A DNA stretch of 64,000 nucleotides from Ascidiaceihabitans sp023955215 (GCA_943788345.1 CALSPX010000007.1:1-64000), one strand, 5' to 3'; positions 18,185 through 26,339 are shown, counted from the first letter of the stretch. Program-made: numbers and translations. Notes: generated by a model not told the origin, from the sequence alone.

Positions 18185-18616
18185 TTATTCCGCGTTTGCT
18201 TCTTCAGCTACGCGTGCTTTGTCGCCTGCGCCTTTAGCATCGCGGTCGCGGTCAACAAATTCGATGATCGCCATCGGTGCCATGTCGCCATAACGGAAAC
18301 CAGCTTTGAGAACACGAACATAACCACCTTGGCGGTCTTTGTAGCGTGGGCCCAAGATGTCGAACAATTTTGAAACATATTGGTCTTGCTTCAGCTTAGA
18401 AGCGGCCTGACGACGGGCGTGTAGATCGCCACGTTTCGCCAATGTGATCATCTTTTCGATGATTGGGCGCAGTTCTTTTGCTTTTGGCAAAGTTGTTTTG
18501 ATTTGCTCATGTTCGATGAGCGAGCCAGCCATGTTTGAGAACAACGCTTTACGGTGTTCGTGTGTACGGTTCAGGCGGCGGTATCCACGTGCGTGACGCA
18601 TAGTCTTAATCTCCAA
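18185..18616 (-). CDS. rplQ: 50S ribosomal protein L17
   Basis: 143 residues beginning MRHARGYRRLNRTHEHRKAL; the initial six codons encode two extra residues (MEIKT is not used if the ATG of MRHARG at 18601 is chosen). The family core LNRT-x-HR-x-ALF-x-NMA is intact, and an acidic/Ala-rich tail of about 20 residues follows, usual for alphaproteobacteria. The usual annotated L17 start is the internal Met at 18601; the first ATG at 18616 adds only five residues and either is possible. Last gene of the supercluster; the gap to rpoA is unusually long (198 bp) and holds the 11-bp repeat. Confidence 0.94.
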   Translation of the reverse strand: MEIKTMRHARGYRRLNRTHEHRKALFSNMAGSLIEHEQIKTTLPKAKELRPIIEKMITLAKRGDLHARRQAASKLKQDQYVSKLFDILGPRYKDRQGGYVRVLKAGFRYGDMAPMAIIEFVDRDRDAKGAGDKARVAEEANAE

Positions 18617-18715
18617 ATGTGCTCTCTACGAGCGTTTTTACTTTGTCTGGCCCGCGATGCGTGTCGCTGACTCTCCTTGGGGCAGATGCCCATCGTATGA
18701 CGCTAAATCGAGTAT

Positions 18716-18754
18716 CGGCATAACGTCGGTATCGTGTCGGTATTACGTAGGTGC
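18716..18754. repeat. 11-bp tandem repeat, copy 1 (rpoA-rplQ gap)
   Basis: Three 11-base units in direct repeat, CGGCATAACGT, CGGTATCGTGT and CGGTATTACGT, followed by AGGTGC. The same design, with the same closing AGGTGC, is found at 29930-29968. It lies in the 198-bp gap before rplQ. The period of one DNA turn suits stacked protein-binding sites; transcribed, it would read ACGTNATACCG on the coding strand. No function is known to me. Confidence 0.8.
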
Positions 18755-18814
18755 AAACACTTACACAAGACCGGTTTGGTGTGGCGAGCGCATGGCCCGC
18801 CGCACCGGTATTAC

Positions 18815-19831
18815 TTAAAAGTTGTCTTCAAACTTTTTAGCCAAATCTTCGATGTTGTCCGGTGGCCAGTCCTCTACGTCCATGCCTAGGTGCAGACCCA
18901 TGCCTGACAACACTTCTTTGATCTCGTTCAAAGATTTGCGGCCAAAGTTTGGAGTGCGCAGCATTTCTGCTTCGGTCTTTTGGATCAAATCGCCGATGTA
19001 AACGATGTTGTCGTTCTTCAGGCAGTTTGCTGAACGAACAGACAATTCCAACTCGTCAACTTTCTTAAGAAGCAACGGGTTGAACTCAAGACCGTCATCT
19101 TCGTCCGCGCGGGACGCTGATTCTGGCTCGTCAAAGTTCACAAAGATACCAAGCTGGTCCTGCAGGATACGTGCAGCAAATGCTACAGCGTCGTCCGGCG
19201 TGATGGAGCCATCTGTTTCGATCTTCATGGTAAGTTTGTCATAATCCAACACTTGACCTTCGCGGGTCGGCTGAACGTCATAAGAAACTTTCTTAACAGG
19301 CGAGTAGATCGCATCGATCGGAATAAGACCGATTGGTGCATCTTCTGGCTTGTTTTTGTCGGCAGCGACATAGCCTTTGCCAGTATTCACAGTCAGTTCC
19401 ATGAATACATCTGCACCATCGTCTAGGTGGCAGATGACGTGATCACGGTTCAGGATTTCGATACCAGCGGATTCGCCGATGTCGCCTGCTGTTACAACGC
19501 CTGGACCTTTTGCGGAGATAGAAAGACGCTTAGGTCCTTCAACTTCCATACGCAGGGCAACCTGCTTGAGGTTCAAGACGATGTCTGTGACATCTTCACG
19601 TACGCCAGCAACGCTGGAGAATTCGTGAAGAACATTGTCGATTTGTACAGATGTGATTGCTGCGCCCTGAAGCGAGCTCATCAATACGCGACGCAGGGCA
19701 TTGCCCATTGTCAAACCAAAACCACGTTCCAGCGGCTCAGCAACAACTGTTGCTTGGCGCGCAGGATCGTTACCTGGCTTTACTTCCAATTGTTGTGGCT
19801 TGATCAACTCAGCCCAATTCTTGTGGATCAT
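18815..19831 (-). CDS. rpoA: RNA polymerase alpha subunit
   Basis: 338 residues from ATG 19831 (MIHKNWAELIKPQ), which has GGAGGG upstream; the longer frame to 19873 lacks support. The N-terminal assembly domain contains GFGLTMGNALRRVLMSSL and GAAITSVQIDNVLHEF; the C-terminal domain (from about 250) has ELSVRSANCLKNDNI and TPNFGRKSLNEIKEVL, the parts that touch promoter UP elements and activators. It lies 113 bp after rpsK, behind a strong hairpin. Length is normal. Confidence 0.97.
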   Translation of the reverse strand: MIHKNWAELIKPQQLEVKPGNDPARQATVVAEPLERGFGLTMGNALRRVLMSSLQGAAITSVQIDNVLHEFSSVAGVREDVTDIVLNLKQVALRMEVEGPKRLSISAKGPGVVTAGDIGESAGIEILNRDHVICHLDDGADVFMELTVNTGKGYVAADKNKPEDAPIGLIPIDAIYSPVKKVSYDVQPTREGQVLDYDKLTMKIETDGSITPDDAVAFAARILQDQLGIFVNFDEPESASRADEDDGLEFNPLLLKKVDELELSVRSANCLKNDNIVYIGDLIQKTEAEMLRTPNFGRKSLNEIKEVLSGMGLHLGMDVEDWPPDNIEDLAKKFEDNF

Positions 19832-19900
19832 ACGTCCCTCCATTCTAGCTTTTGCCTCATGTCCCAAAGACAAAAGCGCCCGAGGTTTCAGAAATGCGGA

Positions 19901-19929
19901 TTGGGGCCGCGTAAATCACGCGGCCCCAA
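19901..19929 (-). other. Strong intergenic hairpin between rpsK and rpoA
   Basis: A perfect 12-bp stem, TTGGGGCCGCGT (19901-19912) with ACGCGGCCCCAA (19918-19929), and a 5-nt loop. There is no T run after it on either strand, so it is not a standard terminator. It may protect or process mRNA, or help set the ratio of rpoA to the ribosomal genes upstream. Confidence 0.8.
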
Positions 19930-19943
19930 CCGTAATAAATAGC

Positions 19944-20333
19944 TTAAACGCGACGACGCTTTGGTGGGCGGCAGCCGTTGTGAGCCATTGGTGTAACGTC
20001 ACGGATAGATGTGATGTTGAAACCAGCAGCAGCCAAAGCGCGAAGTGCGCTTTCACGACCAGAGCCTGGGCCTTGAACTTCGACTTCAAGCGTTTTCACG
20101 CCGTGGTCTTGAGCTTTCTTAGCCACATCTTCAGCAGCCATCTGCGCCGCGTATGGCGTAGATTTACGTGAGCCTTTGAAGCCCATCGTGCCGGCAGAAG
20201 ACCATGCAATTGCGTTGCCTTGAACGTCTGAGATCAAGATTTTTGTGTTGTTGAAAGAAGAGTTAACATGCACCACACCTGCGGCGATATTTTTGCGCTC
20301 TTTTTTCTTCGCGCGAACTTTTTCACGTGCCAT
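19944..20333 (-). CDS. rpsK: 30S ribosomal protein S11
   Basis: 129 residues starting MAREKVRAKKKERKNI. The conserved GVVHVNSSFNNTKI, SSAGTMGFKGSRKSTPYAAQ and the C-terminal RDVTPMAHNGCRPPKRRRV are intact. S11 forms part of the 30S platform near the mRNA exit. It lies 14 bp after rpsM in canonical alpha-operon order, where rpsD, present here in many other bacteria, is absent as is usual in alphaproteobacteria. Confidence 0.97.
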   Translation of the reverse strand: MAREKVRAKKKERKNIAAGVVHVNSSFNNTKILISDVQGNAIAWSSAGTMGFKGSRKSTPYAAQMAAEDVAKKAQDHGVKTLEVEVQGPGSGRESALRALAAAGFNITSIRDVTPMAHNGCRPPKRRRV

Positions 20334-20347
20334 TAATCAGAGCTCCC

Positions 20348-20716
20348 TTATTTCTTCTTACCAGCAATGGCCTTTGCAGGACCTTTGCGAGTACGAGCGT
20401 TAGTGTGCGTGCGCTGACCACGAACAGGAAGGTTACGACGGTGACGCAAGCCACGGTAGCAACCAAGGTCCATAAGACGCTTGATGTTCATTGTCGTGTC
20501 ACGACGCAGGTCACCTTCAACAGTGTAGTTTGCGTCGATATGTTCACGAACTTTTAGAACTTCGTCATCAGACAATTCGTTAACGCGACGAGTCGCGTCA
20601 ATGCCAACAGCTTCGCAGATTGCTTGAGCTGAAGTTGTACCGATACCGGTGATATATGTTAGGGCGATTGGAACCCGCTTTGCAGTCGGGATGTTTACGC
20701 CGGCAATACGTGCCAC
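20348..20716 (-). CDS. rpsM: 30S ribosomal protein S13, GTG start
   Basis: 122 residues. The conserved N-terminus (M)ARIAGVNIPTAKRV begins at a GTG codon at 20714-20716, with AAGGA nine bases upstream; the open frame extends to 20767 but passes through the leader hairpin and does not resemble S13. The middle has LTYITGIGTTSAQAIC and the C-terminus GLRHRRNLPVRGQRTHTNARTRKG. A GTG start and a leader hairpin suggest that translation of this block is limited. It is the first gene of the alpha block, directly after the inserted hydrolase. Confidence 0.95.
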   Translation of the reverse strand: MARIAGVNIPTAKRVPIALTYITGIGTTSAQAICEAVGIDATRRVNELSDDEVLKVREHIDANYTVEGDLRRDTTMNIKRLMDLGCYRGLRHRRNLPVRGQRTHTNARTRKGPAKAIAGKKK

Positions 20717-20738
20717 GTGTGCAATTCCTTTTAGTTGC

Positions 20739-20764
20739 GGGTCCGTAGTTCCGGACCCTTTTTT
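20739..20764. other. Leader hairpin upstream of rpsM
   Basis: GGGTCCG (20739-20745) pairs with CGGACCC (20752-20758). On + it is followed by TTTTTT and looks like an intrinsic terminator, although no + strand gene precedes it. On - it sits in the rpsM leader, 22 bases before the GTG start, preceded by six A. It is a candidate for translational feedback control of the alpha block (S4 does this in E. coli with a different structure), or a barrier to antisense transcription. Confidence 0.6.
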
Positions 20765-20872
20765 CACAACAGAAGCCCGATGGTATGAATACCTGCGGAC
20801 CTTAGCTGATCAGGTGATCCCGTATTTTGGACACAGTCCGCCACACGGTTTGATTCTCGCTAGAGATAGGGC

Positions 20873-20901
20873 TGATTATTGGCTTTTGTTGTATGCGTCA
20901 A
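20873..20901 (-). promoter_or_regulatory. Candidate promoter for rpsM-rpsK-rpoA-rplQ
   Basis: On the - strand: -35 TTGACG (20901-20896), 17-base spacer, -10 TAATCA (20878-20873). It lies just past the hydrolase stop and would give an rpsM leader of about 150 nt that contains the hairpin at 20739-20764. Predicted by eye only. Confidence 0.5.
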
Positions 20902-20911
20902 GGGCCGTGAG

Positions 20912-21979
20912 CTAGTTTGATGCGCCTAGTTTATCCGTCAAAAAGCCGCCTATGATTTGTTGTAGTTCGGTATGAACCTCACCCCTGTCACGTGTGCCTT
21001 GGTCAGAGCAGATGTTTTCTTCGCTGCCTATTGAAATCACCACTTTGCCAAGACGGCTGCATTCCGCCAAAAAGGCGAAGTGATAGGTGTTTGGCACAAC
21101 CGCCCTCTCGCCTTTGACAAGCTGCATTGCCGCCTTATCCCAACGCAAACCTTCAGGTATTGTTTCTGTTTCGCCAAGTTGCACGATCCTGGTGGCAACG
21201 GTGACGGCACTTAACCCATCAGCTTTCAATGCTTGCGGCAACGCAGGGTCAATCGAGACGATCGCCCCAACCCGCGGATCGAGGTTTGAAGACTCATAGC
21301 GAGCTTCGTCAATCGTATTCAGGTCAAGGCCAGACGCGTTCATCCATCCGCAATCGATTTTATCCGGGAAGCGATCACAATAATCGATAAATCCTGCTTT
21401 TGATACTTCGGCACCGCCAAGCCCTAGGACGCTATAGCCACCAAGCGAGAACCCGACCGCACCAACGCGATCCATGTCGACCGTAACACCAAGGGGTAGG
21501 CCCGCTTGAGCAAAATCCAGCAGCGCCTTTAAATCGTCAGGTCGTTCCCAAATACGAATAGTCGCGGATGGCAGGCTATCGCGTGAAGTCGTGCCCGGAT
21601 GATTAACCGCAAGCACAACAAATCCGCGTGTGGCAAGGTCACTTGCTAGCCATCCGATGCCCTTCGCATTCCCGCCCGATCCGTGTGAAAGAAGAACCAC
21701 TGGTTTCGGTGCAGAATCTGTTGTGGCGTCGCGGTAAGCATGGAAACCATAGAAAAGTGCGTTTTGCCCAATCAGTTCGGGCACCTGATCGCTGGTCGCC
21801 GGATACCACATGAAGACTGAAAGCGGCACATCACGGTGCGCGACACTCAGCGTGGTTTCATGAAATCCCGCCAAGCGATCAGGGATTGGCCGCTCTGATG
21901 TTCCCATCAGCATAGCAGAAACAAAAATTGCAGCGATCAACGCTGCAATTCCCAAAACTATTCTCAAAACCCACTTCAT
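20912..21979 (-). CDS. Membrane-anchored alpha/beta hydrolase, dienelactone-hydrolase-like
   Basis: 355 residues from ATG 21979 (MKWVLRIVL...); the frame upstream of it overlaps nothing useful and lacks a signal. One N-terminal helix (about 3-25) anchors or exports the protein. The hydrolase fold follows: LLSHGSGGNAKG (oxyanion loop), AVGFSLGGYSVLG (nucleophile Ser in G-x-S-x-G-G) and a late His in NTYHFAF. Four Cys in the C-terminal half (YCDRF, DCGWM, ECSRL, ICSDQ) could form disulfides outside the cytoplasm. It sits between adk and rpsM, inside the ribosomal supercluster on the same strand. Its substrate is unknown; it resembles predicted dienelactone hydrolases (COG4188 type). Confidence 0.78.
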   Translation of the reverse strand: MKWVLRIVLGIAALIAAIFVSAMLMGTSERPIPDRLAGFHETTLSVAHRDVPLSVFMWYPATSDQVPELIGQNALFYGFHAYRDATTDSAPKPVVLLSHGSGGNAKGIGWLASDLATRGFVVLAVNHPGTTSRDSLPSATIRIWERPDDLKALLDFAQAGLPLGVTVDMDRVGAVGFSLGGYSVLGLGGAEVSKAGFIDYCDRFPDKIDCGWMNASGLDLNTIDEARYESSNLDPRVGAIVSIDPALPQALKADGLSAVTVATRIVQLGETETIPEGLRWDKAAMQLVKGERAVVPNTYHFAFLAECSRLGKVVISIGSEENICSDQGTRDRGEVHTELQQIIGGFLTDKLGASN

Positions 21980-22031
21980 CGTCACACCCCTTGTTCTGAA
22001 CAATTTGCGCCGCGCCAATGGGTGACCCGAA

Positions 22032-22679
22032 TTAGGTATCCAATACCGCAGCAATATCGCCTTGCACGGCTTCGATGTCACCCAAACCGTCAATCCGGTT
22101 CAGCATCTCTTTGGCATAGTAATAACCAATGAGCGGTGATGTCTTTTTGTAATATTCCATGAGGCGCGTTTTCAGGCTTTCCTCATTGTCGTCAGCGCGG
22201 CGTTGGAATTGCCCTGCTTCACCACAGTTGGAACAGTTACCATCTGCTGGTTCTGGTTTGGTGTTGTCGTTGTAGACCTCACCACAGTTGCCACATGTTG
22301 AACGCGCCGTGATGCGTGCAACCAATGCGGTATCGTCCACTTCCATCTCGATGACCGCATCAAGGCTTTCGCCTTCATTGGTCAACAGCTGGGTCAGTGC
22401 ATCCGCTTGGGCCAAGGTCCGTGGGAAACCGTCAAAGATAAAGCCGTTGGCCTTAACTGTGTTCAGTTGCTCACGGATCAGTCCGATCACGATCTCATCG
22501 GTAACCAAAGCACCGCGGGCCATGACATCGGCAACAACTTTGCCCATCTCAGATCCGCTGTCTTTGGCAGCGCGCAACATATCACCAGTGCTCAGTTGCA
22601 CCATGCCGCGTGTTTCGACCAGATGACGCGCTTGCGTCCCTTTACCCGCACCTGGCGGTCCAAGCAGGATAATATTCAT
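22032..22679 (-). CDS. adk: Adenylate kinase, zinc-lid type
   Basis: 215 residues. P-loop GPPGAGKGT (7-15), AMP-binding STGDMLR and FDGFPRTLAQ, and a long lid (about 125-163) with four Cys (129, 132, 149, 152) arranged to bind structural zinc. It keeps the adenylate pool balanced (ATP + AMP to 2 ADP). The start overlaps the secY stop (ATGA), the canonical arrangement in the spc operon. Four-Cys lids are found in many but not all bacterial Adk proteins. Confidence 0.97.
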   Translation of the reverse strand: MNIILLGPPGAGKGTQARHLVETRGMVQLSTGDMLRAAKDSGSEMGKVVADVMARGALVTDEIVIGLIREQLNTVKANGFIFDGFPRTLAQADALTQLLTNEGESLDAVIEMEVDDTALVARITARSTCGNCGEVYNDNTKPEPADGNCSNCGEAGQFQRRADDNEESLKTRLMEYYKKTSPLIGYYYAKEMLNRIDGLGDIEAVQGDIAAVLDT

Positions 22680-24043
22680 TTGCGGATCGGGCTCCGTTTT
22701 TTGCGTGTTTTACCTTTGCCACGTAGGTTCGATTTTTCAATCAAGCCTTCGTACTGTTGAGCAAGCAGGTGGCTTTGCACTTGTTGAATTGTATCCATAG
22801 TCACAGACACAACGATCAAGACCGATGTCCCACCGAAGTAGAATGGGATCGCGAATTGGCCACGTAGAATTTCTGGCAGCACACATACGGCTGCAAGATA
22901 AGCTGCACCAAGAACAAGAACGCGGTTCACGACGTACTCTAGATATTCAGCAGTCTTCTTACCCGGGCGGATACCTGGAACGAAACCGTTCTGGTTTTTC
23001 AGGTTGTCTGCAACATCATCAGGTTTGAACGAAACGTTGAATGTGTAGAAGTAAGCAAAGAACACGATCATCGCGATGAAGAACAAGAGGTACAGCGGTT
23101 GACCTGGACCAAAGTTCGCGAGCATCCATGACATCACTGGGCTCGTAGAGTTCCCAGAGAATGTGCTGATGGTCACAGGAAGCAACAACAATGAGCTTGC
23201 GAAAATTGCAGGGATAACGCCGGCTGGGTTAACCTTGACTGGCAAGTGGCTAGAGCCGCCATCGTATACCTTCATGCCAACTTGGCGACGTGGGTATTGG
23301 ATGTGGATCTTGCGCAATGCGCGCTCCATGAACACAACGAATGCGATCGTGCCGATAACCATAACAATCACACCGATGATAACACCGGGGCTGATTGCAC
23401 CAGAACGACCAGACGCAAAGAACTGTGCCAATGCTGCTGGCACTTCAGCAATAATGCCAACGAAGATGATCAAGGAAATACCGTTGCCGATGCCGCGTGC
23501 CGTGATTTGCTCACCCAACCACATCAGGAACATTGTACCGCCGACCAAAGTGATCATGCAGGAGAAGATAAAGTAGGACTGTGTAATGCCGTCCTGAACA
23601 AAGTCGCCGCTGAACAAGCCAACAGACAAACCGTAAGCCTGCACAGTGGCCAAAGCGACTGTACCGTAACGGGTGTACTGGTTGATCTTCTTCTGGCCCT
23701 GCGCGCCCTCTTTTTTCATCTGCTCAAGGGCTGGAACCATGGAGGTCATCAGCTGAACGATGATCGAGGCCGAGATGTAGGGCATGATCCCTAGGGCAAA
23801 GATACCCATACGGCCAAGCGCACCGCCGGTGAACATGGAAACCATGCCGCCAATACCTTGACCGGCGCTTTCCATAAACTGGCGAAGGGCGACACCATCA
23901 ATCCCGGGGACCGGAATAAATGTGCCCAAGCGGTATACGATCAGCAAACCAAGGGTGAACAGGATACGATTGCGCAGGTCCGTTGCTTTACCTAGCGCAG
24001 ACCAGCTTGTGTTAGCGGCCATATTCTCGACGGCAGATACCAT
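22676..24043 (-). CDS. secY: Preprotein translocase subunit SecY
   Basis: 455 residues, ten membrane helices. Recognisable are the N-terminal RILFTLGLLIVYRLGTFIPVPG with helix 1, the plug/helix 2 region GGALGRMGIFALGIMPYISASIIVQL, and the cytoplasmic loop with FKPDDVADNLKNQNGFVPGIRPGK. It forms the protein-conducting channel with SecE and SecG. A terminator-like hairpin lies 20 bp upstream, between rplO and secY, so secY and adk may be made at lower levels than the ribosomal proteins. Confidence 0.97.
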   Translation of the reverse strand: MVSAVENMAANTSWSALGKATDLRNRILFTLGLLIVYRLGTFIPVPGIDGVALRQFMESAGQGIGGMVSMFTGGALGRMGIFALGIMPYISASIIVQLMTSMVPALEQMKKEGAQGQKKINQYTRYGTVALATVQAYGLSVGLFSGDFVQDGITQSYFIFSCMITLVGGTMFLMWLGEQITARGIGNGISLIIFVGIIAEVPAALAQFFASGRSGAISPGVIIGVIVMVIGTIAFVVFMERALRKIHIQYPRRQVGMKVYDGGSSHLPVKVNPAGVIPAIFASSLLLLPVTISTFSGNSTSPVMSWMLANFGPGQPLYLLFFIAMIVFFAYFYTFNVSFKPDDVADNLKNQNGFVPGIRPGKKTAEYLEYVVNRVLVLGAAYLAAVCVLPEILRGQFAIPFYFGGTSVLIVVSVTMDTIQQVQSHLLAQQYEGLIEKSNLRGKGKTRKKRSPIRK

Positions 24044-24062
24044 TATTAGGCTCTTTCTTTAA

Positions 24063-24102
24063 CAAAAAACGCCGCCCAGCGGTTTTCCGATGGGCGGCGT
24101 TT
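24063..24102 (-). terminator. Intrinsic terminator/attenuator between rplO and secY
   Basis: On the - strand AACGCCGCCCA pairs with TGGGCGGCGTT (arms at 24091-24101 and 24068-24078) and is followed by TTTTTT. There is no room for a separate promoter before secY (20 bp), so it must be read through in part. Confidence 0.85.
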
Positions 24103-24160
24103 GGAAAACTCTAAGACTATGTAAGCGGCAAAACTGCTACTCACAAGTGCGAAGGTCTAA

Positions 24161-24646
24161 TTACTCAGCTGCTGCTGGTGCCACTTTAGCTGTGAGGGTC
24201 AATTTACCACCAGCTTTTTCGACAGCTTCAACTGCAGACTTGGACGCGCCGTGCACTTCGATGTTCAGCTTAGATGTAACTTCACCCTTAGCAAGAACGC
24301 GAATACCGTCCAATACGCGACGAACAGCACCAGATGCGATCAACACATCGTGAGTGATTGCCGCTTTGGCGTCGATTTTGCCTGCGTCTACGAATTTCTG
24401 GATAAGACCAAGGTTGATAACCGCATAAGATTTACGGTTCGGCTTGTTAAAGCCACGCTTTGGTAGACGTTGGTACAAAGGCATTTGACCGCCTTCAAAA
24501 CCTTTGATCGCTACACCTGAACGTGATTTTTGACCCTTGATACCACGGCCACCCATTTTACCGGTGCCGGAACCTGGACCGCGACCAACGCGCTTGCGTG
24601 GTTTCGTGGCACCTGGGTTGTCGCGTAGTTCATTTAGTTTAAACAT
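24161..24646 (-). CDS. rplO: 50S ribosomal protein L15
   Basis: 161 residues starting MFKLNELRDNPGATKPRKRVGRGPGSGTGK, with the basic Gly-rich N-terminal extension that enters the 23S rRNA core, then GRGIKGQKSRSG and EGGQMPLYQRLPKRGF. The Ala-rich end (APAAAE) is slightly longer than in E. coli. A GAGAAG site precedes the start. Unlike the usual spc order, rpmD is not adjacent: a 2-TM protein gene and 205 bp of intergenic DNA lie upstream. Confidence 0.96.
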   Translation of the reverse strand: MFKLNELRDNPGATKPRKRVGRGPGSGTGKMGGRGIKGQKSRSGVAIKGFEGGQMPLYQRLPKRGFNKPNRKSYAVINLGLIQKFVDAGKIDAKAAITHDVLIASGAVRRVLDGIRVLAKGEVTSKLNIEVHGASKSAVEAVEKAGGKLTLTAKVAPAAAE

Positions 24647-24740
24647 TTTGCTTCTCCTTCGCCGGATGTGCCCCCAGAAGCAAATGGGACAACCACGGCA
24701 TGATTGGTTTTCGAGTCACCTGAATGATGAACACTGGTGG

Positions 24741-24769
24741 CGTATAGACTGGGATTTGGGTTGGGGCAA
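24741..24769 (-). promoter_or_regulatory. Candidate promoter for rplO-secY-adk
   Basis: On the - strand: -35 TTGCCC (24769-24764), 17-base spacer, -10 TATACG (24746-24741). Almost the same pair, with the same spacing and -10, stands before rpmC (29851-29879). Found by eye; the match between the two raises confidence. It gives a leader of roughly 90 nt. Confidence 0.6.
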
Positions 24770-24851
24770 GTGATGGATACGAAGCGCACTACTTTGAGGT
24801 GGGAAATCTTGTATTAAGTTGACGGATTATATTCCGCGATAGCTATGCAAA

Positions 24852-25385
24852 TCATTTCCTCAGGGCATTCTTAACCGCTGCCGAATAGTCAAATGAGTAG
24901 CTTTCGCCAGGCACTTCTGGATCTTCGGGCACTTCAGAAATTGCCATAAGAAGATGCGCCTTCAAAATCGCTAATTCTGTCTTATTTGGCGATAAATCAT
25001 CAGGAAGCACGTCATCAATCGCCTGCCTTCTGAGTGCGAAAAGTGCCGTAGCTTCTTCGACACGCAGTGATACCTTGCGCTCCCGTGATACATAGTTCAG
25101 CGCCCAGAAGAGCACTGAGAAGAACCCAAAAACAACCCCTGAGACGGCAAGCGGAGCGGCTTCGGAGATTGCGGCGACGTCTATTGCTCCATTTGCTGCC
25201 GCAAACAGACCAACAAACGACAAAATCATAAATAGCGACATAAACACAAAATATGCTGGGCTAATTTTCTGCCTGAGAAAATTATCGGGGACCGATCTGG
25301 TATTCTCAGTTTCACTACTCATATTTAAATCTAGCGCCTTCGTAGTTAGGTGGTCTTCATAAACACTACCTAAGCGATAACTCAT
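24852..25385 (-). CDS. Hypothetical 2-TM protein inserted between rpmD and rplO
   Basis: 177 residues from ATG 25385, or 156 from ATG 25322; neither has a good ribosome site. I do not recognise the family. Two hydrophobic helices (about residues 43-66 and 75-99) are followed by a soluble C-terminal part of about 75 residues that looks helical and acidic (RVEEATALFALRRQAIDDV, PEDPEVPGES). Base composition, especially upstream, is AT-richer than in the flanking ribosomal genes. It follows the terminator after rpmD, and the promoter-like pair for rplO follows it. It may be a later insertion into the cluster. Confidence 0.6.
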   Translation of the reverse strand: MSYRLGSVYEDHLTTKALDLNMSSETENTRSVPDNFLRQKISPAYFVFMSLFMILSFVGLFAAANGAIDVAAISEAAPLAVSGVVFGFFSVLFWALNYVSRERKVSLRVEEATALFALRRQAIDDVLPDDLSPNKTELAILKAHLLMAISEVPEDPEVPGESYSFDYSAAVKNALRK

Positions 25386-25405
25386 TTCTAGTTCAAGTCT
25401 ATAAA

Positions 25406-25438
25406 CAAAAAACGCCCCGCAGTTTCCTGCGAGGCGTT
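25406..25438 (-). terminator. Intrinsic terminator after rpmD
   Basis: A 12-bp stem with one mismatch: AACGCCCCGCAG (25411-25422) against CTGCGAGGCGTT (25427-25438), 4-nt loop, followed on the - strand by six T. It begins 46 bp past the rpmD stop, in the middle of what is normally a continuous spc operon. Confidence 0.86.
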
Positions 25439-25484
25439 CTATGTAAAGGCGGCGTAAACCCTGCCCTATGCTAAACCGTTAGGT

Positions 25485-25673
25485 TCAGCCTTTTTCTTCG
25501 ATGATCTCAACCATGTGAGAGATCGAACGCACCATGCCGCGTACGGAAGGTGTGTCTTCCAATTCGCGTGTTTTGTGCATTTTGTTCAAGCCAAGACCAA
25601 CCAAAGTTGCGCGCTGCTTTGCAGGGCGACGGATTGGAGAGCCAGTTTGTTTTACAACGATTGTTTTAGCCAT
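25485..25673 (-). CDS. rpmD: 50S ribosomal protein L30
   Basis: 62 residues, MAKTIVVKQTGSPIRRPAKQRATLVGLGL, with NKMHKTRELEDTPSVRGMVRSISHMV, the complete L30 fold of bacterial size. It lies 11 bp after rpsE. It ends the block that starts at rpmC; a terminator follows. Confidence 0.95.
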   Translation of the reverse strand: MAKTIVVKQTGSPIRRPAKQRATLVGLGLNKMHKTRELEDTPSVRGMVRSISHMVEIIEEKG

Positions 25674-25684
25674 GATGCTGGTCC

Positions 25685-26266
25685 TTATGCTTCTGCTGTT
25701 TCAGCAGTTGCTTCTGCAGCCGGCGCGTCATCACGCTTTGGCAGAATGTCAGCTACTTTTTTGCCACGACGTTGAGCAACCGCACGAGGCGAAGACTCTT
25801 TGCGTAGACCGTCCATAGTGGCGCGGATCATGTTGTACGGGTTTTGCGAACCGATGGATTTAGACACAACGTCTTTAACACCCAACATTTCGAAAACAGC
25901 ACGCATCGGACCACCAGCAATAATACCAGTACCTTCAGGTGCGGAACGCATAACAACTTTGCCTGCGCCGTGACGGCCTTCCATGTCGTGGTGCAATGTG
26001 CGGCCTTCGCGCAATTGAACACGGATCATTTGGCGTTTTGCTTGCTCTGTGGCTTTGCGAATGGCTTCAGGAACCTCTTTCGCTTTACCTTTACCAAAGC
26101 CGACGCGACCTTTTTGGTCACCAACAACTACAAGTGCGGCGAAGCCAAAGCGCTTACCACCTTTAACAGTTTTGGAAACACGGTTGATCGCGACTAGGCG
26201 ATCTGAAAATTCCGGTGTTTCTTCACGATCGCGGCGTGGGCCGCGACGGTTTTCACGTTCTGCCAT
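25685..26266 (-). CDS. rpsE: 30S ribosomal protein S5
   Basis: 193 residues. The dsRNA-binding-like part contains EFSDRLVAINRVSKTVKGGKRFGFAALVVVGD and the C-terminal part APEGTGIIAGGPMRAVFEMLGVKDVVSKSIGSQNPYNM, where spectinomycin-resistance and accuracy mutations are known. A basic, Arg-rich N-terminus and an Ala-rich tail are common in alphaproteobacteria. A strong hairpin lies in the 110-bp gap to rplR. Confidence 0.97.
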   Translation of the reverse strand: MAERENRRGPRRDREETPEFSDRLVAINRVSKTVKGGKRFGFAALVVVGDQKGRVGFGKGKAKEVPEAIRKATEQAKRQMIRVQLREGRTLHHDMEGRHGAGKVVMRSAPEGTGIIAGGPMRAVFEMLGVKDVVSKSIGSQNPYNMIRATMDGLRKESSPRAVAQRRGKKVADILPKRDDAPAAEATAETAEA

Positions 26267-26339
26267 GAGAACATCCTTTAATGAGTGAGCAAGCGCTCGT
26301 TAATTTCGATCCAAGTGGACGACTGTCCCCGGATCATCG

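Noticed and set aside
18716..18754. CRISPR-like array
   Set aside because: The 11-bp units are contiguous with no spacers, only three copies, and no cas genes are in the window.
20717..20767. Longer rpsM start
   Set aside because: It covers the leader hairpin and A run; the conserved S13 N-terminus begins at the GTG at 20716, preceded by AAGGA.
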